Positions 1 to 11,569 of a DNA stretch of 64,000 nucleotides are shown in pieces (positions within the stretch are counted from its first letter, which is position 1; each line of letters opens with the position of its first letter). The DNA lies in assembly GCF_038396675.1 (NCBI RefSeq), contig NC_088928.1:62251001-62315000 (forward strand), given 5' to 3'. The translations under genes and the position numbers were made by a program. The notes beneath the pieces were generated by a model that was not told the origin of the DNA, ran no database searches, and saw only the letters and a list, made by a program, of their open reading frames with translations. The stretch comes from Hydra vulgaris. Lineage: Eukaryota; Cnidaria; Hydrozoa; Anthoathecata; Hydridae.

Positions 1-566
1 ATCATAGAAATATTTGTAAAAAAATATATAACACAATTTGTTTTGCAAATTGTGTTATATATTTAAGATATTTTTCTATAAGCAATAAAGATATTTTTCT
101 GTAGGCGCTCAAACAATTTTTATATTAACACTATTTATTAGTATATTTTTATTATATTTTTTCTTACTGGGGCTTGTATTTTTAATAAGGATTGTTGCTA
201 ATATAATTGATTGGTTTCCATTTAATACTATTTAATAATGTTGTCATATTGTTATTTTTCTATATTAATCTTATGTTAAACAGTGTGTAATATTTTTTGT
301 TATCATTATTCATATTTATTAATTTTATGTGTATAAAACATACATAAAATTAATAATGACGAATAATAATATGGCAGCACTGTACGTATGTGTGTGTATA
401 TATATTAGGTACGCGGAAATCGCCGTTTTACGGAACCAATTTTTGTGCTAAAATTCTGCGCCACGTTTTTTGAAGTCTGCATTTTGTCAGTGAGAAAGAA
501 GCGTGTTTTCTTGTGTGTCTTTTTAAAATTATATATTAACAAATTATTTAAGAAGTATCACCTAGA
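1..566. other. AT-rich non-coding start of window with two hairpins
   Basis: No gene is seen. A perfect 19-bp inverted repeat (22-40 with 46-64, 5-nt loop) and an imperfect 26-bp one (305-330 with 342-367) are present. The last 150 bases before 567 could be 5' sequence of the LINE that follows, but I see no conserved signal that proves it. Confidence 0.5.
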
Positions 567-2640
567 ATGCCAAATTGGCAAGCTTGTGACTATTTCATTT
601 TAGCTCAATATGAACAAAGGGTAGACTATTTACTTCAAAGAGTAAATTTACCAATCAGCATTTTAAATAGTTCTATATCACGTGACTCTTTTGCTTCTGA
701 AATTGATCTTTCTTACAATAAAATTATAGAATGTATGCAGTCAGCTGTAGCTGACATAATACATCATAGTGATTTCAAAGTAAATTCGGGATTTAATGTT
801 CCCGGATGGAATGAATATGTAGCAGACAAACACAGGATTGCCAGACATGTATTCACACAATGGGTTATGGATGGAAAACCTAAATAGGGAGTTATCTTTG
901 AAGAAGTGAAAAAAACGCGGGCATTATTTAAACTTGCTCTTCGGTATTGTATAAATCATACAGAGCAAATTAAAGCAGAAAAATGTGCAGATAATATTAA
1001 TAATGGTGATCCTAAAAAGTTTTGGAACAGTGTGTATAAAATTAGTAATAAAAAGGCGACCAATTATGTTGCTAGTATTGGTGGAGTTACTGGAGACAAG
1101 GACATTGCCACAATGCAGAAGATGCATTTCCATAATTCTAATAATAATGATCAGCTAAATTAGATTTTAAACAGAAAGTGCAATCTTCATTGATAGACAC
1201 ACATGATAGAATTACAACTTTTGATGTCAATAATCTTTTACGTAAGCAAAAAAAAGAAAGGCTGCCGGCCCAGATAATCTCTTTATGGAATTGTTTATCT
1301 ATGAAACACATAGATTTTCTCTCTATCTAAGTATTTTTTTTAACTTATACTTGCAATGTAGACATTTGCCATCAATATTTTATGAAGCTACCATAATACC
1401 TCTACTAAAATCTAAAATTGGTGACTTAACAGGCGTAAATAATTATAGAGCAACTGCAATTTCCCCTGCTTGTTCTAAAATTTTTGAAGCTATTTTTAAC
1501 AAGAGTTGAATCTCACGATAATGCTGATGACTTTCAGTTTGGTTTCAAGCAAAATCACTCCACAGCATCTTGTACATACTATTTAAAAAAGACAGTTGAT
1601 TATTATATTTCTAGAGGAAGCCATGTGTTCACATGCTTTGTGGACTTTAACAAAGCGTTTGATAGCATTAATTACTGGAAGTTATTTTCTAAATTAATTG
1701 ACCAGGGTATAGATAAGAATGTTGTCCGTCTACTTGCATTCTGGTATAAAAATCAAACTATGAGTGTCAGATGGCAGAATGCAAACTCTGATAGTTTTAA
1801 TGTAAGAAATGGTGTAAGGCAAAGTGACATTCTTTCACCATTCTTGTTCAGATTCTACATAAGAAAACTGATTTTTAATATTACAAATTTGTATATTGGG
1901 TGTAACATAGGTGGCATTTTTTTGAATCTTTTGGCATATGCTGATGATATCGTACTAATTGCACCGCTTTGTTTTGTATTGCAAAAATTGCTAACTGCAT
2001 TAAATGTTGAAACCACTGCCATTAGTATGTCATTTAATAGCAAGAAAACAGTGTGCATGGTATTTAACCCAAAACAAAAATGTAAAGTTGTATCAAAAAA
2101 ATTTCCTCTATTTACCTTAGCCGGTTGTGAATTTTTGTTCAAAAATTTAATTACCTAGGTCATATAATTGAAAATAATTTATCTGATGATGCTGACATCA
2201 ATAGAGAGATTAAATGTCTGTATACACGTACAAATATTCTCAACAGACGATTTAAGAGATGCTCAATAAGGGTAAAAATACAGTTACTTTAGGCGTACTG
2301 CCTCTGTTTGTACGATGCTGCTCTGTGGCTTAACTATAGTGTAAATACTTTTTCAAATCTCCAATCTTGTTACAAGAAATGTGCTAAAAATTTTTTTGGC
2401 TATGACAAGTACTCAAGTGCTAAAAATATGTTTATGGAGCTGGGCCTGCCTACTCTTGATACTTTACTGCTTAACTGCAGATATAGTTTTAAAAATCAGC
2501 TTGTCGCCAGCGCCAGTAATAATTTAACTGCGTATGGATTAAATAGAATTGTTAATTGGCTTTTATTTGTTTTGTTTTACTACGGACCTTAAATTGTACT
2601 TGTTGTCTGAAATAAATGAATTACTATTATTATTAACATA
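567..2640 (+). pseudogene. Decayed non-LTR retrotransposon (L2/CR1-like LINE), ORF2 remnant
   Basis: This is the C-terminal linker and reverse transcriptase of a LINE ORF2, split over several frames. The 567-1160 part reads as the region between endonuclease and polymerase, with the typical PGWNEYV block followed by a Trp-x-x-x-GKP block. The polymerase part (1484-2158) shows CFVDFNKAFDS with a catalytic Asp, a GVRQSDILSPFLF block (the family usually has GVRQGG) and the catalytic YADD at 1937-1948. The frame then shifts; 2308-2592 is the C-terminal tail. The copy ends in a short ATT-rich run near 2620-2635, like the microsatellite tails of L2-type elements. Endonuclease sequence is missing, so the copy is 5'-truncated. 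At least four frame breaks or stops make it inactive. The clade assignment is from motif style only. Confidence 0.8.
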
Positions 2641-2706
2641 GATATTTTTTAAAAACTAGAATGAATAAACTATTTTCAATTTTTTTATGTAGATTTATTG
2701 ACTTTC

Positions 2707-2832
2707 AAAACTGAGTTGTACTTCTTACATATTACTTAGTACATATTGAAAACTGAGTTGTACTTCTTACATATTACCTGGTACATATTGAAAACTGAGT
2801 TGTACTTCTTACATATTACTTAGTACATATTG
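2707..2832. repeat. 42-bp tandem repeat, 3 copies
   Basis: Three consecutive 42-bp units start at 2707, 2749 and 2791; only two bases vary, in the middle unit. It lies just after the LINE tail. No coding potential is seen, and the following 2833-3190 is non-coding AT-rich sequence. Confidence 0.9.
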
Positions 2833-3191
2833 AAGATATGCTCTTTTCTTTCCTAACCTATTTTTTATTTTAAGTTTACACCTTTTCTATGCACATGCCA
2901 AATTTCATTAATTTAATTTTTGCAGCACAATCCCTATTTTTTGCAGGACTTTTGGTACCTAAATTTCATTTTTCCGTCTTGAATATGGGAGACAGGGGGT
3001 GAGGTGGAAAGAAAGCAAAAGTGTTCGGATAAATATAACATTTTAATACTAATTCATTATATTAAACTGTTTGTTTAGATGCAAAAATGCGTCAAAGGAT
3101 GAGCCAGTATTCTTATGTTTAGTTATTTTTTTATTATTTAAGCATTTAATTATATTTTAAGACCCTTTTAAAAAATGTAAATTGTAGTATA

Positions 3192-3326
<135 letters not shown>

Positions 3327-3796
3327 CTTATTTAAGTATAGATTGTGCTATAGTTATTTTTCTACGCAGTTGTTATACACTGTCCATTTTTCTTTTATTT
3401 CTTTACTGCTTTCTACTTCAGTATTTACTTTATGTATCTTTTATTTCTGTTTTTTACTGACAATAGTTTTTTTAATGATTTCATATTGTTGCAAACAGTT
3501 TTTAAGTTGCATGGTTAAGTTGCATGCAAGTTGCAAATACTTTATATAATAGTTACAATATTTCACTTTTACTTGCAATTTTTTGGTTAAGTTTAAATCA
3601 TTTTAAAATGATGTCATGGAACTCAGTAAGTGAAATAAACATTAATGATTTTACTTAGTTTAGTTTTAAAATTTAGATATTTGTTGGTTTTTTTTGACAA
3701 ACTTTTAACAAATTATTAAGATAAAAACTTTAATAATATATGAAATTAATTCATTATTACAAACATATGTCTCTTTCTTTTTTATTTGTAATATTT

Positions 3797-4228
3797 AATG
3801 AACTCAACATCCAGCATTGGCAAGGCTGTTAATTATAATTTTTAGATTGGATAATTAGTTATATAAATTTAGAAATTATTAAAATTATATTTTGTTTTTT
3901 AACCTTTAGTTGTGCCTTCCTCTACTACCTCTGGTAAATTTGTAAGTTATAAGTTTTATAAACTTGTTTTTTGGCATTAATTAAAACGCATTACTTTCTT
4001 ATTATTTAGTGACCTCAACATCTAGTTTTGATATGGATGTATATCTTGATATTTTGGTTTAATGATCTTATATATAAGTTTAAATATTGAAGACCATTAA
4101 TTGTTGTGCTTCTTCCTGCTACCACTGGTAAGTTCATAAATTCTAGTGTTTTGATTTAATGATAAGTTTTATAGGATTTGAATTATTTATTTTTTAATCT
4201 TTAGTTGTGTCTACTCCTGCTAACACTG
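3797..4228 (+). other. Array of microexon-like 24-nt units
   Basis: Three 24-nt blocks at 3910-3933, 4104-4127 and 4205-4228 are alike and each is followed by GT (GTAAAT, GTAAGT, GTAAAA). The first and third are preceded by CTTTAG; the second has lost its AG. In one phase they encode V-P-S-S-T-T-S, V-L-L-P-A-T-T and V-S-T-P-A-N-T, that is Ser/Thr/Pro-rich linkers. Two related blocks (about 3797-3818 and 4010-4031, N/T-S-T-S-S) occur between them, with weaker boundaries. This looks like the repeat-exon part of a Ser/Thr-rich extracellular or mucin-like gene, or its remnant. No larger exon is recognised next to it. The protein identity is unknown. Confidence 0.45.
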
Positions 4229-4481
4229 GTAAAATTACATATTATAACTTTAAAAAATGTTCATAAACTTATTTTGGCAAAAATCAAATGTTTCAGCAAG
4301 TTTCAGCTTGGTGGTGATATCGTACCAGGAGAGTTGATGTTTTTATAATCTGAATCTGAATGTGATAATGTGCTTTGATTGTTTGAATATGTGATAAAAT
4401 ATCATAATGTTACTTATCTTATTAATGTTATGTGATTTAAATATTACATAATTTCTATAACTAAAGTTTAGTTATAACAAG

Positions 4482-4552
4482 TGGTGTGACTTGCAAAATA
4501 AGTACTGCATGTGTTGTGACTTGCAAAATTGATACCGTGGGTGGTGTGACTT
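4482..4552. repeat. 30-bp tandem repeat, about 2.5 copies
   Basis: Consecutive units beginning with a GTGKTGTGACTT block occur at 4482, 4512 and 4542. The surrounding 4240-4735 is otherwise non-coding. Confidence 0.6.
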
Positions 4553-4735
4553 CCAATTTTTTCAATAAATGGCTCTGGCTTACGTTCTTGTTGTGTCTAT
4601 TGTTGACAATGGTTATTATTTTGTTTTAATAATGGAATTGAAAATTTTAATCATTTGCTAATAGCCAAGACAAATTACTTAGAACTTGTTTGTTATAATA
4701 TTATTATTTAAACAATTTTTTAAAGTTTGAGGGGG

Positions 4736-4799
4736 CTTTAAATGCCCTTTAGTCTTGGAGGCGGTTTAAACGCCCTCCAAGAGTAAAGGGCATTTAAAG
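4736..4799. repeat. Near-perfect 64-bp palindrome
   Basis: The arms of about 29 bases (4736-4764 and 4771-4799) are complementary except for one mismatch and one bulge; the centre is TTTAAA-like. It is GC-richer than its surroundings. It could be a foldback MITE or a snapback duplication. Confidence 0.85.
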
Positions 4800-5243
4800 T
4801 TCAGTTGATGTAGCAGCACTCCGCTGCAAATCAGGACTCCGCTGCAATCATATATATAATCTGAACAATAGTTGTTTTTTTTTTTTTTTTTTTTAATTTT
4901 ATTTTATTGTGCTGTTTATATAAATTACAATTCCCTTTCACAAAAAATAAAATATATTTACAAATGTATAAATAATAAATAGACAAGGGCTCAAAGAAGA
5001 TATGGATGGCAAGATACCAACCTAATCTTTTATAGAGCCCCTACAGATCAAAACAATAATAGTAATATATGGTTAATAAATCAAGTAGAAATTTTAGGAG
5101 GAAAAAAAAAAGAAATATTAAAAAAGAAGATATAATATTTAAGAATAAAAATAGAGAAAAAAGAAGATGTATCAATTAAAAGTACAAACACCCTCAATTT
5201 GTCAAAAAAGAAGATATAATATTGAAAAAATGAAAATTTTTTA

Positions 5244-5417
<174 letters not shown>

Positions 5418-5718
5418 ATACAAATAGTTAAGAAGAAGATATAATATTAATAGATACTAATAGTCAAAAAAGGTCATAAAAAGAAGATATTTAAATACAA
5501 ATTTCCAATTAAATACATGATATCATATTCAACATATAATATATAAAGATTACATTTAATATTTAAAAATACAAACAGTTAAATAATCAGATATAATGCT
5601 TAAAAAGCAATTTTTTGTAAACAAAAATAAAAATTAATCCGTAAGATTTAAAACGTAAGTTTTCTAGAAATGAATTTAAAGATTTTGCCATATTTAAATT
5701 GCCTGTCCGAAAAGAGTT

Positions 5719-6384
5719 TCATAGCTTAGGACCTCTATAAGTTATTCTATATTCTGTGTATTTGTTTACTTTTTTAGGTAATTTATATGTGTTACTTTGA
5801 TTTATTCTTAAGAAATACTTCTCATTTAGATTTTTATTAAATTTACTAATAAAGATTTCAGGAGTTAGATTATTGGTATATTTATACATAAAGATTAGGT
5901 GTTGGTAAATATTTATCTGATATATGCTCATTATTTTCATATCCATCATTAAAGGTTTAGTGTGGTCCCCCCTTTTTTTGTTGTATATAATTCTACAAGC
6001 ATGTTTTTGCAAGAAAATAATTTTTTTAAGTTTTGTTGGTTGACAACTTGCCAACGTAATACTTGCATAAGTAATGTAACAATGGATTAAGCTGAAGTAT
6101 ATGAGCTTTAGACTATGTGAATTTATGTATGGGCAAGTTCGATACATAATACCAATGGTTCTACTAACTTTTGGCTGTATATATTTTATATGTGGGAGCC
6201 ATGATAAATGATCATCCACAATAACTCCTAAAAACTTTATAGAATCTTGTTTTTTAATTTGTTTATAATTGTTATAAGTTTTGTCAGTTTTAGAGGAAGA
6301 TTTTCTTCTTGTGTTTTTTATGAAACAAGGTATATTGTGTTTTTTCAACATTAAGAGAAAGTTTATTTGACCTGAGCCAATCAT
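5719..6384 (-). pseudogene. LINE A ORF2, C-terminal region
   Basis: A 221-aa open frame holds the region downstream of the LINE polymerase. It has the KFLGVIVDDHLSW block, a TIGIMYR block, the LIYFSLIHCYI block and the closing YRITYRGPKL motif that ends many CR1/Jockey-like ORF2 proteins (usually followed by W-N). The upstream polymerase fragment (6290-6481) is in another frame, so a frameshift separates them. Confidence 0.8.
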
Positions 6385-6479
6385 TTACTTTTTCTAATTC
6401 AATGTTCATGTCAGCATAAAGTTGATTAATATTGCAGTTAGATAAAAATAGATTTGTATTGTCTGCAAAACATGATAGC

Positions 6480-7192
6480 ATTTAGTTTTACTGATGCATT
6501 ATTAAAATCATTAACATGAAGTAAAAATAAGAGCGGTCCTAGGATTGATCCTTGAGGCACTCCACACAGAATATTCAGTATTTCGGATTTCTTGTTTTGA
6601 ACATATTGTTTTCTATTAAATAGATAACTTTTTATCCAATGATATAGTTAATTGCATACCTGGTACCATTTTAGTTTTTCTAACAGAATAAAGTGATCAA
6701 CGGTGTTGAATGCCTTGGATAAATCTATGAATACTCCGAGAGTAAACTTATCATTTTCAAAACCAACAGTTCTTTGGTCTACTAATTCAATAATGGCATG
6801 TTCTGGTAAAAAAATTTTTTGAAATCCGAATTGTTTTGGATTAAAAAGATTATTTTTTGTAAAATAATCGAATATTCTATTAAAAACCACACGTTCGAAA
6901 ATTTTCTGTTCGAGCAAACAGAAAGTATCGATATGGGTCTATAGTTTGATACGTCGGCGCGATCATTATTTTTATAAATTGGGTATACTCTTGCAAGCTT
7001 AAGTATATCAGGAAATACTCCTTGATCTAAAGATAGGTTGAGTATGTGGAACAAAGGTTTTGTAATGCTTTTTTTGTTAGATATAAGGATATTCCTGGGA
7101 ATTTTATCAAATCCTGGAAATTTATTTTTTTTTAAAGAAAAATAAGCTGCGTCAAATTCAAGAAAATTTAAAGTACTCATACATTGTTTCAT
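6480..7192 (-). pseudogene. LINE A ORF2, reverse transcriptase fragments
   Basis: Overlapping frames 7192-6782 and 6917-6648 carry the polymerase start (YRPISILSVCS), the QFGFQK block and GVFIDLSKAFNTVDH, which contains the first catalytic Asp. The primer-grip region near 6540-6600 is visible only in a broken frame. A frameshift joins the two open frames near 6900. Confidence 0.8.
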
Positions 7193-7215
7193 CTGTTGAT
7201 TTTTTTAGATATGTC

Positions 7216-7722
7216 TTAAATGACGTAGAAGTTGGTATAATTTTTGTTTGCGAGACTAAGCCCAACATTTGTAAAGCATTTATTAAACTCGTTAGATATT
7301 TTATAAGGACAAAATATATCTGATCTATTAATATTAATTCTTTGAGGTAATACTGAACTTTTTATTTGACATCGACCCATTATATCGTTAATTAATGGAC
7401 ATGTTTTTTTAACATCAAACTTGGAATTGCTAATTTGTTTACTATAATACATTTTTTTTGTTTTTTTAAAAAGATGTTCATAAAAACTTTTATAATTTTT
7501 GTATATTTTCTTATTCTCTGTACTTTTATTTTTAAAGAATTTGTTGTATAGTTTTTTTTTTTTAGAACACTTTAAAAGTGTTTTATTCATCCAAGGGTTA
7601 TTATATGCTTTTGTTTTAATTTGTATTTCTTCATAGAGACAAGCTTCGTCGAATATCGCTAAAAATTTAGCTAAAAATAATACTAAAAGCTTTGTTTGTA
7701 TTATGACAATTATAGACATCAT
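7216..7722 (-). pseudogene. LINE A ORF2, endonuclease-polymerase linker
   Basis: A 168-aa frame with the NNPWMNKTLLKCSKKKKLYNK block typical of the stretch between endonuclease and reverse transcriptase, rich in Lys. It is separated from the endonuclease frame by broken sequence at 7730-7950. Confidence 0.7.
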
Positions 7723-7950
7723 TCCAATTTTCTAAATTTAATCTATTCGATAGTTTATTTGTATTATTGATGGTCAATTTACGTTTTTTTTAAGTTTGTA
7801 AACTTTGGCTTAGTATCCATAAATTTTTTTTAATAGTAATGTAGATCGGGAAATGATCGCTTATATCTGTTTTAAAAATGCCTGACTGAAATAATGTTTC
7901 TAAGTAATTGGTAATAAATATATTATCAATTGCTGTTTTTGAGGTTTTAT

Positions 7951-8619
7951 TCACTCGAGTAGGTTTATTGAGTTGTGGTAATTCAGAGCGTTTAAATTTA
8001 TATCACCGGTTATACATAATTGTTTTTTTTCTTTATTTATTTTCAAAACACAATTTTCAATAAAATTTTGAAACAATCTAATTTCTCCACATGATGGACG
8101 GTAAACACATCCAATTATAGTATTTTTATTTTTGTTATTAATTATTTCAATAAAAAGACTTTCATAGTTTTCTTTTACTAAGCATAATTGCTTTTTTATC
8201 TTAAATATATATTTTTCAAGTATGTAAAATCCTAGTCCTCCACCTTTTTTATGATTTCCTTGTAGTTGGCTAATTACTTTGTAATTTGGCAATCTATAAT
8301 TAGAGTTCGATTCAATCGGACTATCTGTTTCATGCCAAGTCTCTGACACAGCTATGACGTCGAAGTTTATAATATTAAAAAATTCTTTAAATTTTTCAAA
8401 GTTTTGATTCATGCTTCTTATGTTTAAATGTAATATAGAAAAAGAATTATTATCTTTTTTTATTTTAAAATTATAAGGATCAAAATATAATGTATTCATT
8501 AAATTCATTTCAGTTTTTTTAATAATATTTAAATTATCTTCAGAAAAGTTAAGAAAATCCTCAAAAGGATCAAAATTTAAATTTTTAAAATCTTCATTAG
8601 CTAAAAAAATTTCAGCCAT
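7951..8619 (-). pseudogene. LINE A ORF2, apurinic-type endonuclease domain
   Basis: A 222-aa frame starting with a plausible ORF2 Met. It has the exonuclease-endonuclease-phosphatase motifs in order: SILHLNIRSMN (metal-binding Asn), VIAVSETW (catalytic Glu), GGGLGFYI, GCVYRPSC and ITGDINLN (Asp/Asn). The domain nicks the target DNA for target-primed reverse transcription. It is truncated at the C-terminus by decay, so it is a remnant. Confidence 0.85.
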
Positions 8620-8743
8620 TTTTAAAAACTAAAAATAAAAGATAAAACAAGAGCTTATTCAAGAACTCATATAATAATATTACTTATTGTGAAATATTCG
8701 CCAAAATTTCAACTACATTTATATTTTTTTGCTTAAAATCGTG

Positions 8744-8816
8744 AACGGCGATTATGCAAAAGTTCTATGTAATAAATTGATAATTTATTATATAGAACTT
8801 TTGCATAATAGCCGTT
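8744..8816. repeat. 35-bp-arm hairpin at LINE A ORF1/ORF2 junction
   Basis: The arms 8744-8778 and 8782-8816 match with two mismatches and a 3-nt loop. The right arm is normal ORF1 coding sequence on the minus strand; the left arm is an inverted copy of it, so this is a snapback duplication inside the element. Confidence 0.9.
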
Positions 8817-9005
8817 TTGCCTATGAGTTTTTGCTTGTGCAAATAATTTTTTACGAATTCTCCTAGTTGTTTCACTAAAATCCTCATTTATATATATATA
8901 TTAGTACCTTTTAGTTTGTTCGCTTTATCCATAATTATCGCTTTATCTTCAAAGTTGTGCAACTTTAGCACAATCGTTTGCACTCGTTCAGAACCACCAT
9001 TACCA
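8790..9005 (-). pseudogene. LINE A ORF1, C-terminal RNA-binding fragment
   Basis: Too broken for a long frame, but the minus strand reads as the L1-ORF1p-like C-terminal part: an IVLKLHNFEDK block, KANKLKGTNIYI, then after a shift NEDFSETTRRIRKKLF. The same blocks occur in the ORF1 copy at 20702-21007. ORF1 proteins bind LINE RNA in the cytoplasmic particle. The shift sits at a small TA expansion near 8890. Confidence 0.65.
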
Positions 9006-9025
9006 ACTAGATGAGTACATTCAAA

Positions 9026-9044
9026 TAACCCTAACCCTAACCCT
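9026..9044. repeat. Short interstitial telomere-like repeat
   Basis: Three tandem CCCTAA-type units in 19 bases. They match the animal telomere hexamer but are far too few for a telomere. 9045-9546 around it holds no supported gene. Confidence 0.7.
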
Positions 9045-9546
9045 GAATCGTGATTAATCGTCTTGCAGTTTTAGATAAAGAAAATAAAACTAAAAGTAAC
9101 TTGAAAAATTAGACCTCAATTGTGAAGAGAGGATTAGTTTAAATCAGAGTTTCAAGCCAAAAGGGCATTTGTTGCCTTAAATAAGGGTATTGGAAAGTGA
9201 GAAAGCAATGTTAATGTCTTTGGAATGTCACAAAGGAGAAAAGTGGTTGATGCTAAAATTAATAAAGAGCGTAACTCCTAATTGGTTAATGATATTTTTA
9301 AAGAAATAATCATATATAAAAATATAATCAAAAGAGTTAAGCATTTCAAACCCAGGAGTAATGCTCTAAGCAGCACTGTTTTAGTAGAATTAACCAACAA
9401 CGCAAACGGAGTAGAAGTTTTAAAAACTTTGAGTAAATATGGTGCTCAGTTTGAACAGTATCAGAAATAATTTTTTGTGGGTGTATTTACTGAGTAGAAG
9501 GTTGTAGTAAAGGAATTAACAAGCAAATTGTAGATTCAATCAATGA

Positions 9547-9900
9547 TTTTTTTGTTTTGTTTTGTTTTGTTCTTTTTATTACATTTTAAATAAGCATTTC
9601 GTTACAATATTTAAAATACAAATATATAATAATAAAAAAATATATTTATATATAATGATCGTTATTACATAATAAAAGAACGCGGGAACTCATAGAAGAC
9701 CATACGGTCTTGTCGTCGAGTACCGCTAAAAAAGATCTTGTTAAAATTTATAAGATATTTACAAGATAAAAAATAAGTTAACGAAGTAAGAAAACTTAGA
9801 ATATTTTGTTACAAACACAAGATATATTACTTCATATTACAGTTGTTAATGATACATATATAATTTTTATAAATTAATGATTAAATAGAGGTTAAAAAGG
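9547..9900 (-). mobile_element. 3' end of LINE copy B (5'-truncated)
   Basis: On the minus strand this is a LINE 3' UTR ending in an A-rich tail (AAAAC repeats, seen as TTTTG at 9547-9572). The hairpin at 9696-9711 and the outer stem around it match those of LINE copies A, C and D. No ORF2 sequence is recognised upstream, so it is a short truncated insertion; its 5' limit is uncertain. Confidence 0.6.
9675..9730 (-). promoter_or_regulatory. LINE B 3' UTR two-tier hairpin
   Basis: The inner stem AAGACC/GGTCTT with a four-base loop lies at 9696-9711. An outer stem pairs a GCGG-TACTC arm with a GAGTT-CCCGC arm. The same architecture with different bases occurs in copies A, C and D, so it is probably an RNA structure recognised by the LINE reverse transcriptase. 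Confidence 0.55.
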
Positions 9901-11566
9901 AAGATCAGTAAAAATAAAATCAAAAGTATATTGTTGCATCTTCGATTGTAAAAATGATTTCTTTAAGCTTTCGTTTAAAAGAAAAGTAGTTACTTTTGAT
10001 GAATAGAATCCTCAGTAAAATTTTTTTAAACTATTTTATTCCATAAGAATGGCCCGCGATAATCAATACAAAATTAGTGGGTATAGTTTACATAGCTGGC
10101 AAAAAAAAAAAAAATTATGATGACAAAACCAATTATTATAATAAATACAGAAGTTATCTGAATAACCTAAACAGAGGCAAACTCGAAATTCCTTCTGATA
10201 GTTTTTGTTCAATGGCCAATATTTTACTTTTTATTTTTTCAAGTTGCTACTGGCCCTTTATGCAGAATATTTTGTGTAACTCAGTTTCATGTCATAGCAG
10301 CTGAATATAAACTTAAAATCACAAAAAAACAATGCAGAATATATTCTAATATTTTGTTAAAGAATTATGCACTAATTACCACTTCCCGCAGTAGCAAAGA
10401 ATCTAAAACGAAAATTCTAAAGCTATCATAATTTATGTTAAAATGAGTTTTGTAATTTGTTATACTATTTTGTTGCTATGTTATTTATTTCCTCTGTAGC
10501 TTTAATGTCTCTCAAAGTATTTGGGTTTGTAAATATTTACCCTGTTGAGATATATTGATAAAACTTTTTTTGAATCGATTTATGTTGGTATTTTTCATTG
10601 CTATCTTTTTTTTAGTTTCTGTTAGTAAAAAAAATGCTGTTATCTTTCTGATATATAGTTATGTACATTGTTATGGTTTATAGATAGTTATGGTTTGTAC
10701 ATTGTTATGTTTCTGCTTGTTATTGAGATTAATTAATATTACATTGATATTTTCGATGAATTTGAAATACGAAAAGTATAATTATCTTTTGAAAAAACAG
10801 TACCAAGATCTTAAGTTATTGACAAACCAAACGTTACCCATCAACGTCCCTATATCAACTTTAGAATTTGTAATAAAATCATTTTTTTTTCTTCAAGAAA
10901 ATTGTGAATTTAAAAAAGATTTAGATTTAATAATTAATGATTTGAAAAGTACAATAAATGGTTTTGAAAATAATCTACATAAGATAGCCAAATCTTTTAT
11001 TATTCCTATTTTAACATCATAGGTGAGATCATTATCACAGAGAAACTTGCTGGTGTTCAAAGTGGTGTTGTTGTAACGTTTTCCTATTTAAATCATTATC
11101 TCAATGAGAACGTTAGTGCAAAGTACTATGTTAAAACCCATCAAGATGGAGGTACATCTGCTTCCTCAGCTGCCTCAAAGCCCGTTGGTCCAATAAATAG
11201 TTTGTTTATAAATCATTTGAAAATCTAGACATTGAACCAAAAATAATTTTTTTTTTTGATGATCGAAATCCTGTAAAAGAGTTTTACATTGCTTTGCTAT
11301 AATCAGGTTCGATCATTTTTATATAAATTTTATATAAATTTTACAAAAAAAAAAAAGTTAAAAATACTTTTATTTTATTGTTTTCTTTTGACAATTTTTC
11401 AAAATTTTCTTTTCAAGCCAAAAAAAGATTCAAATCTTTTCAAGCCAAAAAAAAGGTTCAAATCTTTTAAAGCCAAATGATGTGTCAAAACATTTTTACT
11501 TTCAATTTAAGCTGGCTTCAGAATACTATGTAAAGGAACTAATTAATGAAACTATTGAAAGTGAAT
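9900..11566. other. Non-coding AT-rich stretch with an unrecognised 110-aa frame
   Basis: A frame at 10690-11022 (+) encodes 110 aa with a hydrophobic N-terminus and a Leu/Lys/Asn-rich helical body; the next bases after 10690-11021 look like a splice donor (GTGAGA). A second open stretch at 11025-11228 encodes Ser/Ala-rich sequence. I recognise neither; they may be exons or parts of an old transposon. The rest of the stretch shows no gene. Confidence 0.3.
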
Positions 11567-11569
11567 AGT

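Noticed and set aside
9026..9044. Chromosome end
   Set aside because: Only three units, with ordinary transposon sequence on both sides.
10077..10304. 75-aa plus-strand frame
   Set aside because: No motif, no splice context, and a poly-A-rich start; not distinguishable from chance in AT-rich DNA.
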